From positions 1 to 57,571 of the forward strand of contig JAEYGI010000027.1 in NCBI GenBank assembly GCA_023402395.1: a stretch of DNA of 57,571 nt, read 5' to 3'. Below the pieces are notes generated by a model that was given only the letters and a program-made list of their open reading frames with translations, did no database searches and was not told the DNA's origin. Below, in pieces: positions 17,606-26,143 of the stretch (position 1 is its first letter; every line of letters starts with the position of its first letter). Both the position numbers and the translations under genes were made by a program. The DNA is from Bacillota bacterium (lineage in GTDB: Bacteria > Bacillota > UBA4882 > UBA8346).

Positions 17606-18577
17606 TTATGCTTTAAAATGGCTGTAATTGACCACGTCCCGTTCGGAAAGCCGCTCCCCCTGGCTGACTTTGGTAATATTCTCAATGCAGCGTTTCGCCA
17701 TGTTCAGATCATTATCAATGGTATTGCCGCCCAAATGCGGGGTAGCCACGACATTCGGCAGCTTTAGCAAGGGGTTGTCGGCCGCCACCGGCTCCTTGGC
17801 GAAGGTGTCCAGCCCGGCCCCTCGGATCCGGTGGCTCCGGAGCGCCTCCACCAGGTCGTCTTCCTTGATGATCTCGCCCCTGGCGGTGTTAATGAGAATT
17901 GCGGAGGGCTTCATCAGCTCCAAGGTTTCCTGGCGGATCAAATTCCGGGTATGGTCGTTTAACGGCAGATGCAGGCTGACGATATCCGAAGTCCGCAGAA
18001 GCTCCTCAAAGCCGACATATTCCAGTCCCATCTCCGCCACTTCTTTGGCAAGCCCCGGCGCCACGTCATAGTATTGAACCTTGGCCCCGAAGGATTTGAC
18101 GATCTTGGCGACCTGCGTTCCAATGTTGCCCAGGCCGACCAGACCGACGGTCTTGCCATTGATGACATATGATTTACTGATAAACTCATCCCGGATCCAT
18201 TTCCCGTTGATCGTATTTTGGTGCAATACGGGCAAATTCCTGTAAACGGCCAGCATCAGCAGAACGGCGATCTCCGCTACGGGCACGGCGTTGATGCCGG
18301 TGGCGATCGCCACCGGGACGTTGCGCTGCCCGGCCGCTGTGATATCGATGGTGTCATAGCCCACACCCCAGCGCTGAATCAGCTTCAAACCCGGGATGGC
18401 CGCAATGGCCGGGGCGTTCAGGCGCAGGGTCCGGATAATGATATAATTTACATCATGCAACTTCGCGAACTCATCCTCGGTCGGGACGTGGACGAACTCA
18501 AACCGGCCTTGGGCTAATTGCACGATCGCTTCCTTGGCTTCCGGAGTTAAAGGCCCGACTAGCGCGATCTTTTCCAA
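17606..18577 (-). CDS. D-isomer 2-hydroxyacid dehydrogenase
   Basis: NAD-dependent oxidoreductase of the D-2-hydroxyacid dehydrogenase (phosphoglycerate dehydrogenase/CtBP-like) family, 323 residues. The Rossmann fingerprint GLVGLGNIGTQVAK with a downstream Asp (YYD) points to NAD. The catalytic set follows in order: Arg in NTARGEII, Glu in the GLDTFAKEP region and His in TPHLGGNT. It lies 107 nt after the tctC gene and 21 nt before the RraA gene. In this operon it probably interconverts a 2-hydroxy acid and a 2-oxo acid that then enters aldol cleavage. Confidence 0.92.
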   Translation of the reverse strand: MEKIALVGPLTPEAKEAIVQLAQGRFEFVHVPTEDEFAKLHDVNYIIIRTLRLNAPAIAAIPGLKLIQRWGVGYDTIDITAAGQRNVPVAIATGINAVPVAEIAVLLMLAVYRNLPVLHQNTINGKWIRDEFISKSYVINGKTVGLVGLGNIGTQVAKIVKSFGAKVQYYDVAPGLAKEVAEMGLEYVGFEELLRTSDIVSLHLPLNDHTRNLIRQETLELMKPSAILINTARGEIIKEDDLVEALRSHRIRGAGLDTFAKEPVAADNPLLKLPNVVATPHLGGNTIDNDLNMAKRCIENITKVSQGERLSERDVVNYSHFKA

Positions 18578-18635
18578 AAAAGTACCTCCCCTTACGGCGC
18601 GCGGCGCGCGCCGGTAGAATTCAAGCGCATCAATA

Positions 18636-18665
18636 TCCGCCGGATCCGCGAACGGATCCGGCGGA
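18636..18665 (-). promoter_or_regulatory. Strong intercistronic stem-loop after tctC
   Basis: A 13-bp perfect stem (TCCGCCGGATCCG at 18636-18648 with 18653-18665) with a 4-nt loop lies 20 nt after the tctC stop codon and has no T run. Such stems often protect the 3' end of binding-protein mRNAs and let them accumulate above downstream genes. Confidence 0.6.
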
Positions 18666-18684
18666 ACCGGCGATCCGGTCCGGG

Positions 18685-19668
18685 CTATTGCTTTACCAGC
18701 GGCATCAGTTCCTGGACCATCTTTTCATAATCGAGCCAGAACTTGGTGTAGTCACTGGAACCCTTGTACTGAATCGACAGGGCCATTCCTTCCATCTTCT
18801 GCTTGTGATCATCGGTGGCGGCCGCCGCCTTCATGGCGTTATTCAGGACTTTGATGACATCCTTGGGCACGCCGGCTGGAGCCGAGAATCCCCGCGCCGA
18901 ACCGTTATACAATTTGTAACCCTGCTGCTCAAAAGTTTTTACCCCGGGATAAAACGGGCTGGGTTTTTGGTCCATGATCCCCAGAATCCGCACATCGCCG
19001 CTTTTGAACTGCGCCAGCACATCGCCGGCATTCCCGCAGAAGACTTCGATCTTGCCACCCAGCAGCGCCGAAACCGCTGGAGCCGTCCCTTGATCGAACG
19101 TGACCTGGGCCAGCTTGATCCCGGCCATCTTTTCGAACTGCATGATCCCGAATTGGGCGTCATTCAAGATACCGCTGACAATGGTAATCTTCCCCGGGCG
19201 CTCTTTGGCGGCAGCCACCAAATCATTGAGGGTTTTGTAAGGGCTGGACGCCGCCACCGCGAACAGGCTGGGGTCGAAGACATGCAGCGCCAGCGGTTGG
19301 AAGCTGTTGCGATTGTATACCGCTTTCCGGTCCTTATCCAAATAGCTGGTGATCACTCCCGGGAAATTGGTGGCGCCGATGGTGTACCCGTCCGGTTTGG
19401 ACTGGGACAGCAAGGTCCATCCTAATTGGCCGTTGGCGCCCGGTTTATTGACAATCATCACCGGAACTCCCAGAACCTTTTCCATTCCGGCGGCGAGCAT
19501 CCGCGCGCCGGCATCGGAGCTTCCGCCGGCGGCATACGGCACGATCAACTGAATGGATTTCCCCTTCGCCGGAAATTGCGCCTTGGCCTCAATCGGAGCG
19601 ATCGAAACCGCTGCGAGACAGAGGACCGCGAGAACCATTACCCATTTGCAAGACAGCCTGGATGACAT
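18685..19668 (-). CDS. tctC: Tripartite tricarboxylate transporter binding protein TctC
   Basis: Periplasmic solute-binding protein of a TTT-family importer, 327 residues, usual length. A signal peptide (VMVLAVLCLAAVSIAPIEAKA) is followed by the family start IQLIVPYAAGGSSDAGAR and a GANGQLGW binding-loop segment. The ATG at 19668 follows AAGGAGGAG and is preferred over an upstream alternative. It captures a carboxylate and hands it to TctAB, whose genes are directly upstream. Ligands of this family include citrate, tartrate and aromatic acids; the specific one is not readable. Confidence 0.93.
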   Translation of the reverse strand: MSSRLSCKWVMVLAVLCLAAVSIAPIEAKAQFPAKGKSIQLIVPYAAGGSSDAGARMLAAGMEKVLGVPVMIVNKPGANGQLGWTLLSQSKPDGYTIGATNFPGVITSYLDKDRKAVYNRNSFQPLALHVFDPSLFAVAASSPYKTLNDLVAAAKERPGKITIVSGILNDAQFGIMQFEKMAGIKLAQVTFDQGTAPAVSALLGGKIEVFCGNAGDVLAQFKSGDVRILGIMDQKPSPFYPGVKTFEQQGYKLYNGSARGFSAPAGVPKDVIKVLNNAMKAAAATDDHKQKMEGMALSIQYKGSSDYTKFWLDYEKMVQELMPLVKQ

Positions 19669-19732
19669 TTTACCACTCCTCCTTGTTATCTTTGAACGGC
19701 TTGACAAACCAACAACCTAATAATGTTCCCCT

Positions 19733-21241
19733 TCATTGCGCCTCCTCTCCCGCGATAGTCTCCTTGCCACGCCGGAATAGTTTCAAGGCCGGCGAGAGCA
19801 AGATCAAGATCGCCAACCCCAACAAAACCGCGGACAGCGGGTTGGTCCAGAAGATGCCAAACGATCCTTGGGATAACTCCAGTGATTGCCGCAAAGCGCG
19901 TTCCATGGACGGCCCCAATATCAGCGTCAAGACCACCGGGGCCAGCGGAAAGTCCAATTTGCGCAGGAAGTAGCCGAGGATTCCGAATAGGAGCATCAAT
20001 GCGACATCAAAGACACTGTTGTTGACACTGTACGCTCCCAAAATCATAAACGACAGAATAATCCCGAAAAGCAGGCCATAAGGGATCTTGAGAATCCGGA
20101 CCCAGATGCCGATCAACGGGAGATTGAGAATCAGCAGAATTAAGTTTCCAACCAGGAAACTGGCGATCACGCCCCAGACAATCTCCGGATGCTCCTTAAA
20201 CAGGAAAGCGCCGGGTATCAGGCCATGCATCATAAAAGCGCCCATGATCACCGCCACGGTCGGCGAGGAAGGAATCCCCAGCGTGAACAGAGGGATCAGC
20301 GCGCCATTGGCGTGAGCGTTATTGGCGGTCTCCGGGCCGACCACGCCTTGGATCACCCCGGTCCCGAAACGCTCCGGATGCTTGGAGGCCTTACGCTCCG
20401 CCACGTACGCCAGAAAGGCCGAGGCCGAACCGGTCATCCCGGGCACCAGGCCCAAAACGGTGCCGATGAAACTGCCCCGGGCGATGGGCGCCGCCGCATC
20501 CCGGATATCCTGGCGGGTGGGGAAGAGCGTGTTCATTTTAGAGACGGTTGCCATTTTGAAGGGGCGCTCGGCGTTTTCCAGGACTTCGGCCAGACCGAAC
20601 AGTCCCATGATCACCGGGACAAACTCCACTCCTTCCATCAGTTCGAGGAAACCAAAGGTAAAACGGGGGATTCCCCGCACCGGATCGATCCCCACCATCG
20701 ACAGCAGCAACCCGAAGATGCCCATCAGCAACGCCTTGACCATTGACTTCCCGGCCAGCCCCATGGTCAGGGACAATCCCAGCGCCAGCAGGGAAAAGAA
20801 CTCCACCGGCCCAAACTGCAGCGCCATCCGGGTCAGCGGCCCGGCGGCGACCACCAGACAGAGGGTTGCGAAAATTCCGCCGATGAACGACCCGATGGCC
20901 GCCAGGGAAAGCGCCACTCCGGCCCGGCCCTGCTTGGCCATGGCATACCCGTCAAGACAGGTGATGGCGGACGCCGCTTCACCCGGCACATTCAATAATA
21001 TCGAAGTAATCGTGCCGCCGTATTGGGTACCGTAAAAGAGCGCGGTCAGCATAATGATCGCCCCGGTCGGCCCCATCGAAAAAGTCAGCGGAATCAACAT
21101 CGCCGCCGCGGCGGAAGGCCCGATCCCCGGCAATACCCCGATCAGGGTCCCCAAGACCGAACCCAGAAAGGCCAGCAAGAGGTTTTGCGGAGTCAGGCAA
21201 ACGGAAAATCCCAGCAGCAGATCCTGTAAAATGTCCATCAT
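19733..21241 (-). CDS. tctA: Tripartite tricarboxylate transporter large permease TctA
   Basis: Large membrane subunit of the TTT transporter, 502 residues with about 11-12 membrane segments. The family hallmark GVLPGIGPSAAAAMLIPLTF near residues 37-56 is intact, as is its mirror LVPGMTGSASAFLAY in the second half. It lies 7 nt after tctB and 64 nt before tctC, in the common B-A-C order. Transport is driven by an ion gradient, not ATP. Confidence 0.95.
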   Translation of the reverse strand: MMDILQDLLLGFSVCLTPQNLLLAFLGSVLGTLIGVLPGIGPSAAAAMLIPLTFSMGPTGAIIMLTALFYGTQYGGTITSILLNVPGEAASAITCLDGYAMAKQGRAGVALSLAAIGSFIGGIFATLCLVVAAGPLTRMALQFGPVEFFSLLALGLSLTMGLAGKSMVKALLMGIFGLLLSMVGIDPVRGIPRFTFGFLELMEGVEFVPVIMGLFGLAEVLENAERPFKMATVSKMNTLFPTRQDIRDAAAPIARGSFIGTVLGLVPGMTGSASAFLAYVAERKASKHPERFGTGVIQGVVGPETANNAHANGALIPLFTLGIPSSPTVAVIMGAFMMHGLIPGAFLFKEHPEIVWGVIASFLVGNLILLILNLPLIGIWVRILKIPYGLLFGIILSFMILGAYSVNNSVFDVALMLLFGILGYFLRKLDFPLAPVVLTLILGPSMERALRQSLELSQGSFGIFWTNPLSAVLLGLAILILLSPALKLFRRGKETIAGEEAQ

Positions 21242-21248
21242 ACGCCTC

Positions 21249-21743
21249 CTACAGTCCTAGATTGGCAAGCCATTCCCAGGATGCCTTCGGGAGTATCACA
21301 TCGAGGTGCACCCCGAATACGTAATAAACGCCAAAGCTCCCAAGCAGGGCAATGAGCACCGCTATCCAAAGCGGTTGCTGTCCGAGGATTTTCAACCGCA
21401 ACGTGAAAACTAAAAACAGAAACATGGTCAACTGAAACCCCAACCGGTTCATGCAGACGGTCACCATGACCAGCGCGGCGACGATCATCAGGATGCGGAC
21501 GATCCCGTCCCTGCCGGGTAAAAATTCTTTATCAGCCGGCCGGCCCGACGGCAACGACACCTGCGCCAGCCAGATTAGGCCCAGTCCGCCGAATATTGAT
21601 CCCAGCCAAAAAGGAAAGAATCCCGGTCCCGGCCCCAGGTTGGTGTAATACTCCATCCCCAAAGCCGACCAAACGATATAAGCCGCGAAAGCGATGAAAC
21701 ATCCGGCGGTGATTTGGTGGATTCTTTGAATTTTGTGCATCAT
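21249..21743 (-). CDS. tctB: Tripartite tricarboxylate transporter small subunit TctB
   Basis: Small membrane subunit of the TTT transporter, about 164 residues with four predicted membrane segments and the usual LGPGPGFFPFWLG motif. The frame extends up to 21812, but that would place the start on top of the predicted transcription start. The paired ATG codons at 21743/21740 behind AAAGGG are more likely. This is the first gene of the sigma-54-type operon. Confidence 0.88.
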   Translation of the reverse strand: MMHKIQRIHQITAGCFIAFAAYIVWSALGMEYYTNLGPGPGFFPFWLGSIFGGLGLIWLAQVSLPSGRPADKEFLPGRDGIVRILMIVAALVMVTVCMNRLGFQLTMFLFLVFTLRLKILGQQPLWIAVLIALLGSFGVYYVFGVHLDVILPKASWEWLANLGL

Positions 21744-21822
21744 CTCAGCCCTTTCATTTAGTGTTTGATGTAAATTGTGACGGTGCCAAACCCGATTCGT
21801 TCCTCCCCCCACATTAATTTAA

Positions 21823-21838
21823 AGCAATATTCATGCCA
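21823..21838 (-). promoter_or_regulatory. Sigma-54 (-24/-12) promoter of the tct operon
   Basis: On the minus strand the sequence TGGCATGAATATTGCT matches the sigma-54 consensus TGGCAC-N5-TTGCA/T, with the invariant GG and GC separated by exactly 10 nt. The predicted transcription start is near 21812, about 70 nt ahead of the tctB ATG. An activator gene of the matching type and rpoN are the next genes upstream. Confidence 0.85.
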
Positions 21839-21952
21839 ACCTAGTAACAGATTGCGATCAAATCGGAAACGATACCATTAAAACGTTGGTCAATGCTGGT
21901 TTTGTATACAATGAACAGCGCTTGAACCGAGTTGGGGCAAAAATCGTCCGGC

Positions 21953-22011
21953 ATTTCATTTTGAAATAATCAATATAACAAAAAAGGACATTCATTTCAT
22001 TTCGAAATAAT
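21953..22011 (-). promoter_or_regulatory. Twin palindromic activator sites (UAS)
   Basis: Two 18-bp copies of ATTTCATTTYGAAATAAT lie at 21953-21970 and 21994-22011, differing at one position. Each contains the inverted half-sites ATTTC/GAAAT. They are 41 bp apart, close to four helical turns, and 115-190 bp upstream of the sigma-54 promoter. This is the expected geometry for an enhancer bound by a sigma-54 activator. The second copy is embedded in a wider imperfect palindrome starting GGACA and ending TGTCC (21986-22016). Confidence 0.75.
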
Positions 22012-22052
22012 TGTCCGTTAATTGCAGCGATTAGTTTGACATGGACGATTAC

Positions 22053-23984
22053 TTAACGATTCAAAATCTCAGCCTGCCCCTTCTGGATCTGCTTTATTTT
22101 TCGCCATAGCGTGGTGGTGCTGATACCCAATTGCCGGGCGGCTTCCGTTTTATTGCCTCGAGTATCTCTCAGCACCTGGATAATCAGCTCGGTTTCATGC
22201 TTCGAAAGAATTCCGGCTTTGCGGTCCCAAGCTTCCGCCGGCTCATTCAAATCCCGCTGGCTGGTGATTTTAGGGGAGCTATTGGTCGCTTCGTAAATTA
22301 CGTTTTCATCAATGACATCGCTGTCGCAGATGACAATCACCCGTTCAATAATGTTGCTCAACTGCCGGATGTTGCCGGGCCACTCCATTGCGGCCAATAT
22401 CTCAATCGCCCCTCGGGAAATCTCTTTAATCGGCTTCGAAAACATCCGGCTTTTTTCTTCCGCCAAATAGTTCACCAGTTCCAAAATATCTTCCTTTCTC
22501 TCCCGCAATGGCGGCAACTCCAACACCAGCACGCCGAGGCGGTAATATAAGTCTTCCCGAAACTTCCCTTTCCGGATCTCCGCCACCAAATCCTTATTGC
22601 TGGCCGCCAGGATTCTCACATCCACCGCAATGACCTTATCATCGCCGATGCGGGTAATCTCTTTCTCCTGGATTACCCGCAACAACCGCGCCTGAACCTC
22701 GGGGGAGATCTCGCTGATCTCATCCAGGAAAATGGTTCCGGTGTGGGCGATTTCAAAAACGCCGGCTTTGCCTTCATTACTGGCCCCAGTAAAAGCGCCT
22801 TTTACGTAACCGAACAATTCACTCTCCAGAATACTCTGGGGCAACGCGGCGCAATTGATGGCCACGAAGGCGTTGTGCCTTCGTTTGCTGTAGTTATGGA
22901 TGCTTTGGGCAAACAATTCCTTGCCGGTTCCCGTTTCCCCCAGGATCAGCACCGTGCTGTCGACCGTCGCGTATTTTTTGGCCTTTTCCTTGGTGATCGT
23001 AATCGCCGCGCTCTTCCCGATGATCTCCTCGAAGGTTTTCTTGGCGACGTGTCCTTTGGCATGCAATTTATTTCTGATCTTCTGCTCCAGGATTTGAATG
23101 TTCTTCACCTGTTGAATGCTGATGACCGCTCCGATTATTTTGTTCTCCACGATAATCGGAAGGCTGTTGACAGCCACCGCGTTTTTCCCGATATCGAACA
23201 ATTCCCCAAATAACTTTTTACCGGTATCAGCGGTCTCCATCAGCTTCGAAAACGGCAAAATATCAGTGATCTTCCGGCCCGGTATTTTGGCGTCTCCGAT
23301 CCCCAGGATCTCCTTGGCGATATTATTGATGTTGGTTATATTCCCGTTATGGTCGATTCCGATAATCCCCTCGGAAGCGCAATTCAAAATGGAATTGATC
23401 GTCTCAAACTTCTCTTCCCGCTCCAATTGCATTTTCAGGCTATGTTTGGCTTCCTTGATGGCGTCTTTGATCAGATCTTCGTCAACACCCGTCATGATTG
23501 TATGCATCCCATATTTCTTGCCGATGTTGGCGACGGGGGTTCCTCCGATTAAGACCTTGATCCCTTTCTCGTGCATGCCCCGGATCTGATCTTCGATCTC
23601 CGCTTCGGTTTTAAGATGAATGATCGGGAGGTTCTCCCCCAAGGCATCCCTCACTTTGCGGGCCGCGTCAAACGCGTCCGAGAATCCCATAATCGCGATT
23701 TTATCCGAATATTCCAGGGCTTTCTTCACCGAATAGACAAAATCGAAATAACTATACTTGATATCGATGAGCGGGATATCGATCCGTTTCCGAAGATACC
23801 AGGCAGTGCCGCCGCGGCTGATCAGGACTTTGGTCCCCTTATTGATGACGGTCCGCGCGATTTTCAGCGCGTCATCCATGGTCGCTTCGTAAATGGGGTA
23901 TTCCAGATTCATCTCCTTTAATATTTCCGCTGTTTTGATCGCGACCGCGCTATTGGGAAAGATCATGGCGATCCGGTTGTCCAC
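22053..23984 (-). CDS. PrpR-type sigma-54-dependent transcriptional activator
   Basis: Enhancer-binding activator, 643 residues. Domains in order: PrpR_N sensor (about 1-180), PAS (about 195-300), AAA+ ATPase (about 315-560) and Fis-type HTH at the end (NKTEAARQLGISTTTLWRKI). The AAA+ domain has Walker A GETGTGKE, the sigma-54 contact loop GAFTGA (396-401) and Walker B GTIFLDEIS. The GTG at 23984 is chosen because it follows GGGAGG with 9-nt spacing; an upstream GTG at 24011 lacks a ribosome site. PrpR_N domains bind small acids such as 2-methylcitrate, so this one likely senses the acid or intermediate of the adjacent tct operon. Confidence 0.93.
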   Translation of the reverse strand: MDNRIAMIFPNSAVAIKTAEILKEMNLEYPIYEATMDDALKIARTVINKGTKVLISRGGTAWYLRKRIDIPLIDIKYSYFDFVYSVKKALEYSDKIAIMGFSDAFDAARKVRDALGENLPIIHLKTEAEIEDQIRGMHEKGIKVLIGGTPVANIGKKYGMHTIMTGVDEDLIKDAIKEAKHSLKMQLEREEKFETINSILNCASEGIIGIDHNGNITNINNIAKEILGIGDAKIPGRKITDILPFSKLMETADTGKKLFGELFDIGKNAVAVNSLPIIVENKIIGAVISIQQVKNIQILEQKIRNKLHAKGHVAKKTFEEIIGKSAAITITKEKAKKYATVDSTVLILGETGTGKELFAQSIHNYSKRRHNAFVAINCAALPQSILESELFGYVKGAFTGASNEGKAGVFEIAHTGTIFLDEISEISPEVQARLLRVIQEKEITRIGDDKVIAVDVRILAASNKDLVAEIRKGKFREDLYYRLGVLVLELPPLRERKEDILELVNYLAEEKSRMFSKPIKEISRGAIEILAAMEWPGNIRQLSNIIERVIVICDSDVIDENVIYEATNSSPKITSQRDLNEPAEAWDRKAGILSKHETELIIQVLRDTRGNKTEAARQLGISTTTLWRKIKQIQKGQAEILNR

Positions 23985-24195
23985 GGGGTAATTCCTCCCG
24001 GTCGTATTCACGTTTTCTGATATCCCATTGATGAGCTACACTTTTAGTTTATCATACATCGGATATTTACGGTTATCCGTTATTTCGCGCGATCTTTGCA
24101 ACAGGAATTCCAATTATCTAAACGAATTAGATTATTACTTTCATTTTGATGAAACAATCCAACGCGAAACTTTAATTCTTTTGGAGTTGGAACCA

Positions 24196-25638
24196 TTGAA
24201 GCCTGATCAGAATTTAACCATCAATCTGGTTCAAAAATTAGCGCTGACTCCGGATTTGCTTCAATCCCTGTCAGTTCTCCAAATGCCTTTCATGGAACTC
24301 GAAACCTACCTGTCTTATCAATTATCGGAAAACTGCATGCTGGAGCCGGATGAAAGCGATCCTTCCGCTGCCGCCGACAGTGAACCCGGATCCGAAAACG
24401 CCCCGGAATCGGAATCCCCGGAAATAGATGAACCGATCAGCCCATTCGACGAGGATCACGGAACAAATCCCCAACTGCAAGCTAAAAACGAGACCTTTAT
24501 CCCTGAAATCCCCGCTCCTTCCCTGCCTTCCCTTCAGGAACACCTGCTTTTCCAGCTTCATCTCGCCAATCTATCCCCGGAAGAACGGGTTATCGCTGAC
24601 TATTTAATCGGCAACATTGATGAAGACGGTTATTTACAATGCGGGATTCAAGAAACAGCTGCGGTTTTCAAGATCCCTGTCAAAATTGTTGAAAATTCGC
24701 TGCGCTGGCTTCAAGCCTGCGATCCCGCCGGAGTAGGCGCCGGCAGTATCGAAGAATGCTTGACTCTGCAAATCCGGGCCAAGTGTCAATATCCGGCGGA
24801 CGCAGCGGGAATCGGTTGGCCTTCCCACAATTTAATGGAATTGGCCGAGACACTTGTCGCCGGATACCTTCAGGAGATTGCCGACGGCAGATTGGCGAAG
24901 ATCGCCGCCAAATTGAAAATCGCCCCGTCGGAGATCCAAGCCGCGGTGGACTTCATCCGGACCCTCAACCCCAAACCCGGCCAGAACTTTGGCCATACCC
25001 AGGAAAACCGGTTTATAATTCCCGACGTTACGATCCGACACTCCGGTAATGAATATCAGATCATCATCAACGAACCTCCCAATGCCAGATTGTCGATCAA
25101 CCCCTTCTTCCGCCTGCTTGACAAAAATAAAGGCAACCTCGATGACGATGCGCTTAAATTCATTAAAGATCAATACCAGGCGGCGCTTCAGATACTCAAA
25201 TGCATTGAGCAGCGAAGGTCAACCCTTTTTCAGGTGACGGAAAGTATCATTCACTTTCAAACCGGCTTTTTGGATCAGGGGGTTCGATCTTTAAAACCTC
25301 TCACGCTCCGCCAGATCGCCGCCCTGCTTGGCATCCACGAATCGACCGTATCCCGCTGCATCGCCGGGAAATACATCGAAACCCCCCAAGGAAGCTATCC
25401 ATTCAAGTTTTTCTTTGATGCGGGGCTTGAGGCGAACGGCGGGGAGCAAGTCGCGGCGGAGAGTGTGAAAAGGCTGATCAAAGGGGCGGTCATGGAAGAA
25501 GACCCCAAGTCACCCTGGAGCGATCAACGGTTGATGGAATTGCTAAAAGCAAAGAATATTGCCATTTCCCGTAGAACAGTGGCTAAATACCGGGAAGAAA
25601 TGCTGATCCCGTCTTCCGATAAAAGGCGGCGTTACTGA
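24196..25638 (+). CDS. rpoN: RNA polymerase sigma-54 factor
   Basis: Alternative sigma factor that recognises -24/-12 promoters and needs AAA+ activators. The C-terminal RpoN box is intact (SRRTVAKYRE), and the core-binding and HTH regions are present (RQIAALLGIHESTVSRCI). The frame is open from 24028, but the normal region I (NLVQKLALTPDLLQSLSVLQMP) would then carry about 56 extra residues. A TTG at 24196, 9 nt after GGAG, gives a 480-residue protein of ordinary length and is preferred. The gene is divergent from the PrpR-type activator, and the 211-nt gap holds both promoters, which I could not define. Confidence 0.93.
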   Translation: MKPDQNLTINLVQKLALTPDLLQSLSVLQMPFMELETYLSYQLSENCMLEPDESDPSAAADSEPGSENAPESESPEIDEPISPFDEDHGTNPQLQAKNETFIPEIPAPSLPSLQEHLLFQLHLANLSPEERVIADYLIGNIDEDGYLQCGIQETAAVFKIPVKIVENSLRWLQACDPAGVGAGSIEECLTLQIRAKCQYPADAAGIGWPSHNLMELAETLVAGYLQEIADGRLAKIAAKLKIAPSEIQAAVDFIRTLNPKPGQNFGHTQENRFIIPDVTIRHSGNEYQIIINEPPNARLSINPFFRLLDKNKGNLDDDALKFIKDQYQAALQILKCIEQRRSTLFQVTESIIHFQTGFLDQGVRSLKPLTLRQIAALLGIHESTVSRCIAGKYIETPQGSYPFKFFFDAGLEANGGEQVAAESVKRLIKGAVMEEDPKSPWSDQRLMELLKAKNIAISRRTVAKYREEMLIPSSDKRRRY

Positions 25639-25734
25639 ACCGAATCTTATTTTTAGAAAGGCGGGGTTTACCCGGGTTTAAAAAGAAAATTGCGGTGACC
25701 GCTTTAGGTCCGCTTCAATTGTAGAACCACTTGC

Positions 25735-25986
25735 CAATGTGGAAAAGTTATCTCTCAATGTGGAAAAACCATTCGCCAATTTCCAATTGGTGGATGCCAA
25801 TAGTAAAATGCTTCCTGCCAATGCCGCGTTGCGATCCCTCCCAGGTGAATTGCCATCTGCCAAAGTTACATTGGATCGTGCCAATTTCCAATTGGTGGAT
25901 CGCAAAATGACATTGCCATCTTGCAATGCGGATAAGTCATTTGCCAATGTGGAAAAGTTATTAGCCAACGGGCCGGAGTCATCTGT
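25735..25986. repeat. 21-bp degenerate repeat array A (12 units)
   Basis: CAAT or a close variant recurs at 25735, 25756, 25777, 25798, 25819, 25840, 25861, 25882, 25903, 25924, 25945 and 25966, always exactly 21 bp apart. Units often end TTGC or TGC just before the next CAAT. The unit CAATTTCCAATTGGTGGAT occurs at both 25777 and 25882 and again in array C. Reading frames stay open on both strands because the period is a multiple of 3; this gives heptad-like peptides that I do not regard as real genes. The flanks 25639-25734 and 25987-26093 show nothing clear. Confidence 0.85.
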
Positions 25987-26093
25987 TAACGGAGCATGGC
26001 GGATTCGAAACGGAGTCAAACAGCTCGTCTGCGGAAGGGTTTCCCTTGGATTCGAGTCGAACCGTGTACGCTTTCAACGCGTCAACATAGCCA

Positions 26094-26121
26094 TAAAAAA
26101 AGGCGCGCCGACGGCGCGCCT
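26094..26121 (-). terminator. Terminator of the RND operon
   Basis: AGGCGCGCCG pairs with CGGCGCGCCT around a 1-nt centre (26101-26121), followed on the minus strand by a T run at 26094-26100. It sits 23 nt beyond the pump gene's stop codon and uses the same GGCGCGCC stem core as the terminator near 15.7 kb. Confidence 0.88.
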
Positions 26122-26143
26122 GGAGTATTTGCCATTTCACTGT

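Noticed and set aside
24028..24195. Longer N-terminus for RpoN
   Set aside because: Sigma-54 region I normally begins near the N-terminus. The extension has no ribosome site and lies in the divergent promoter region.
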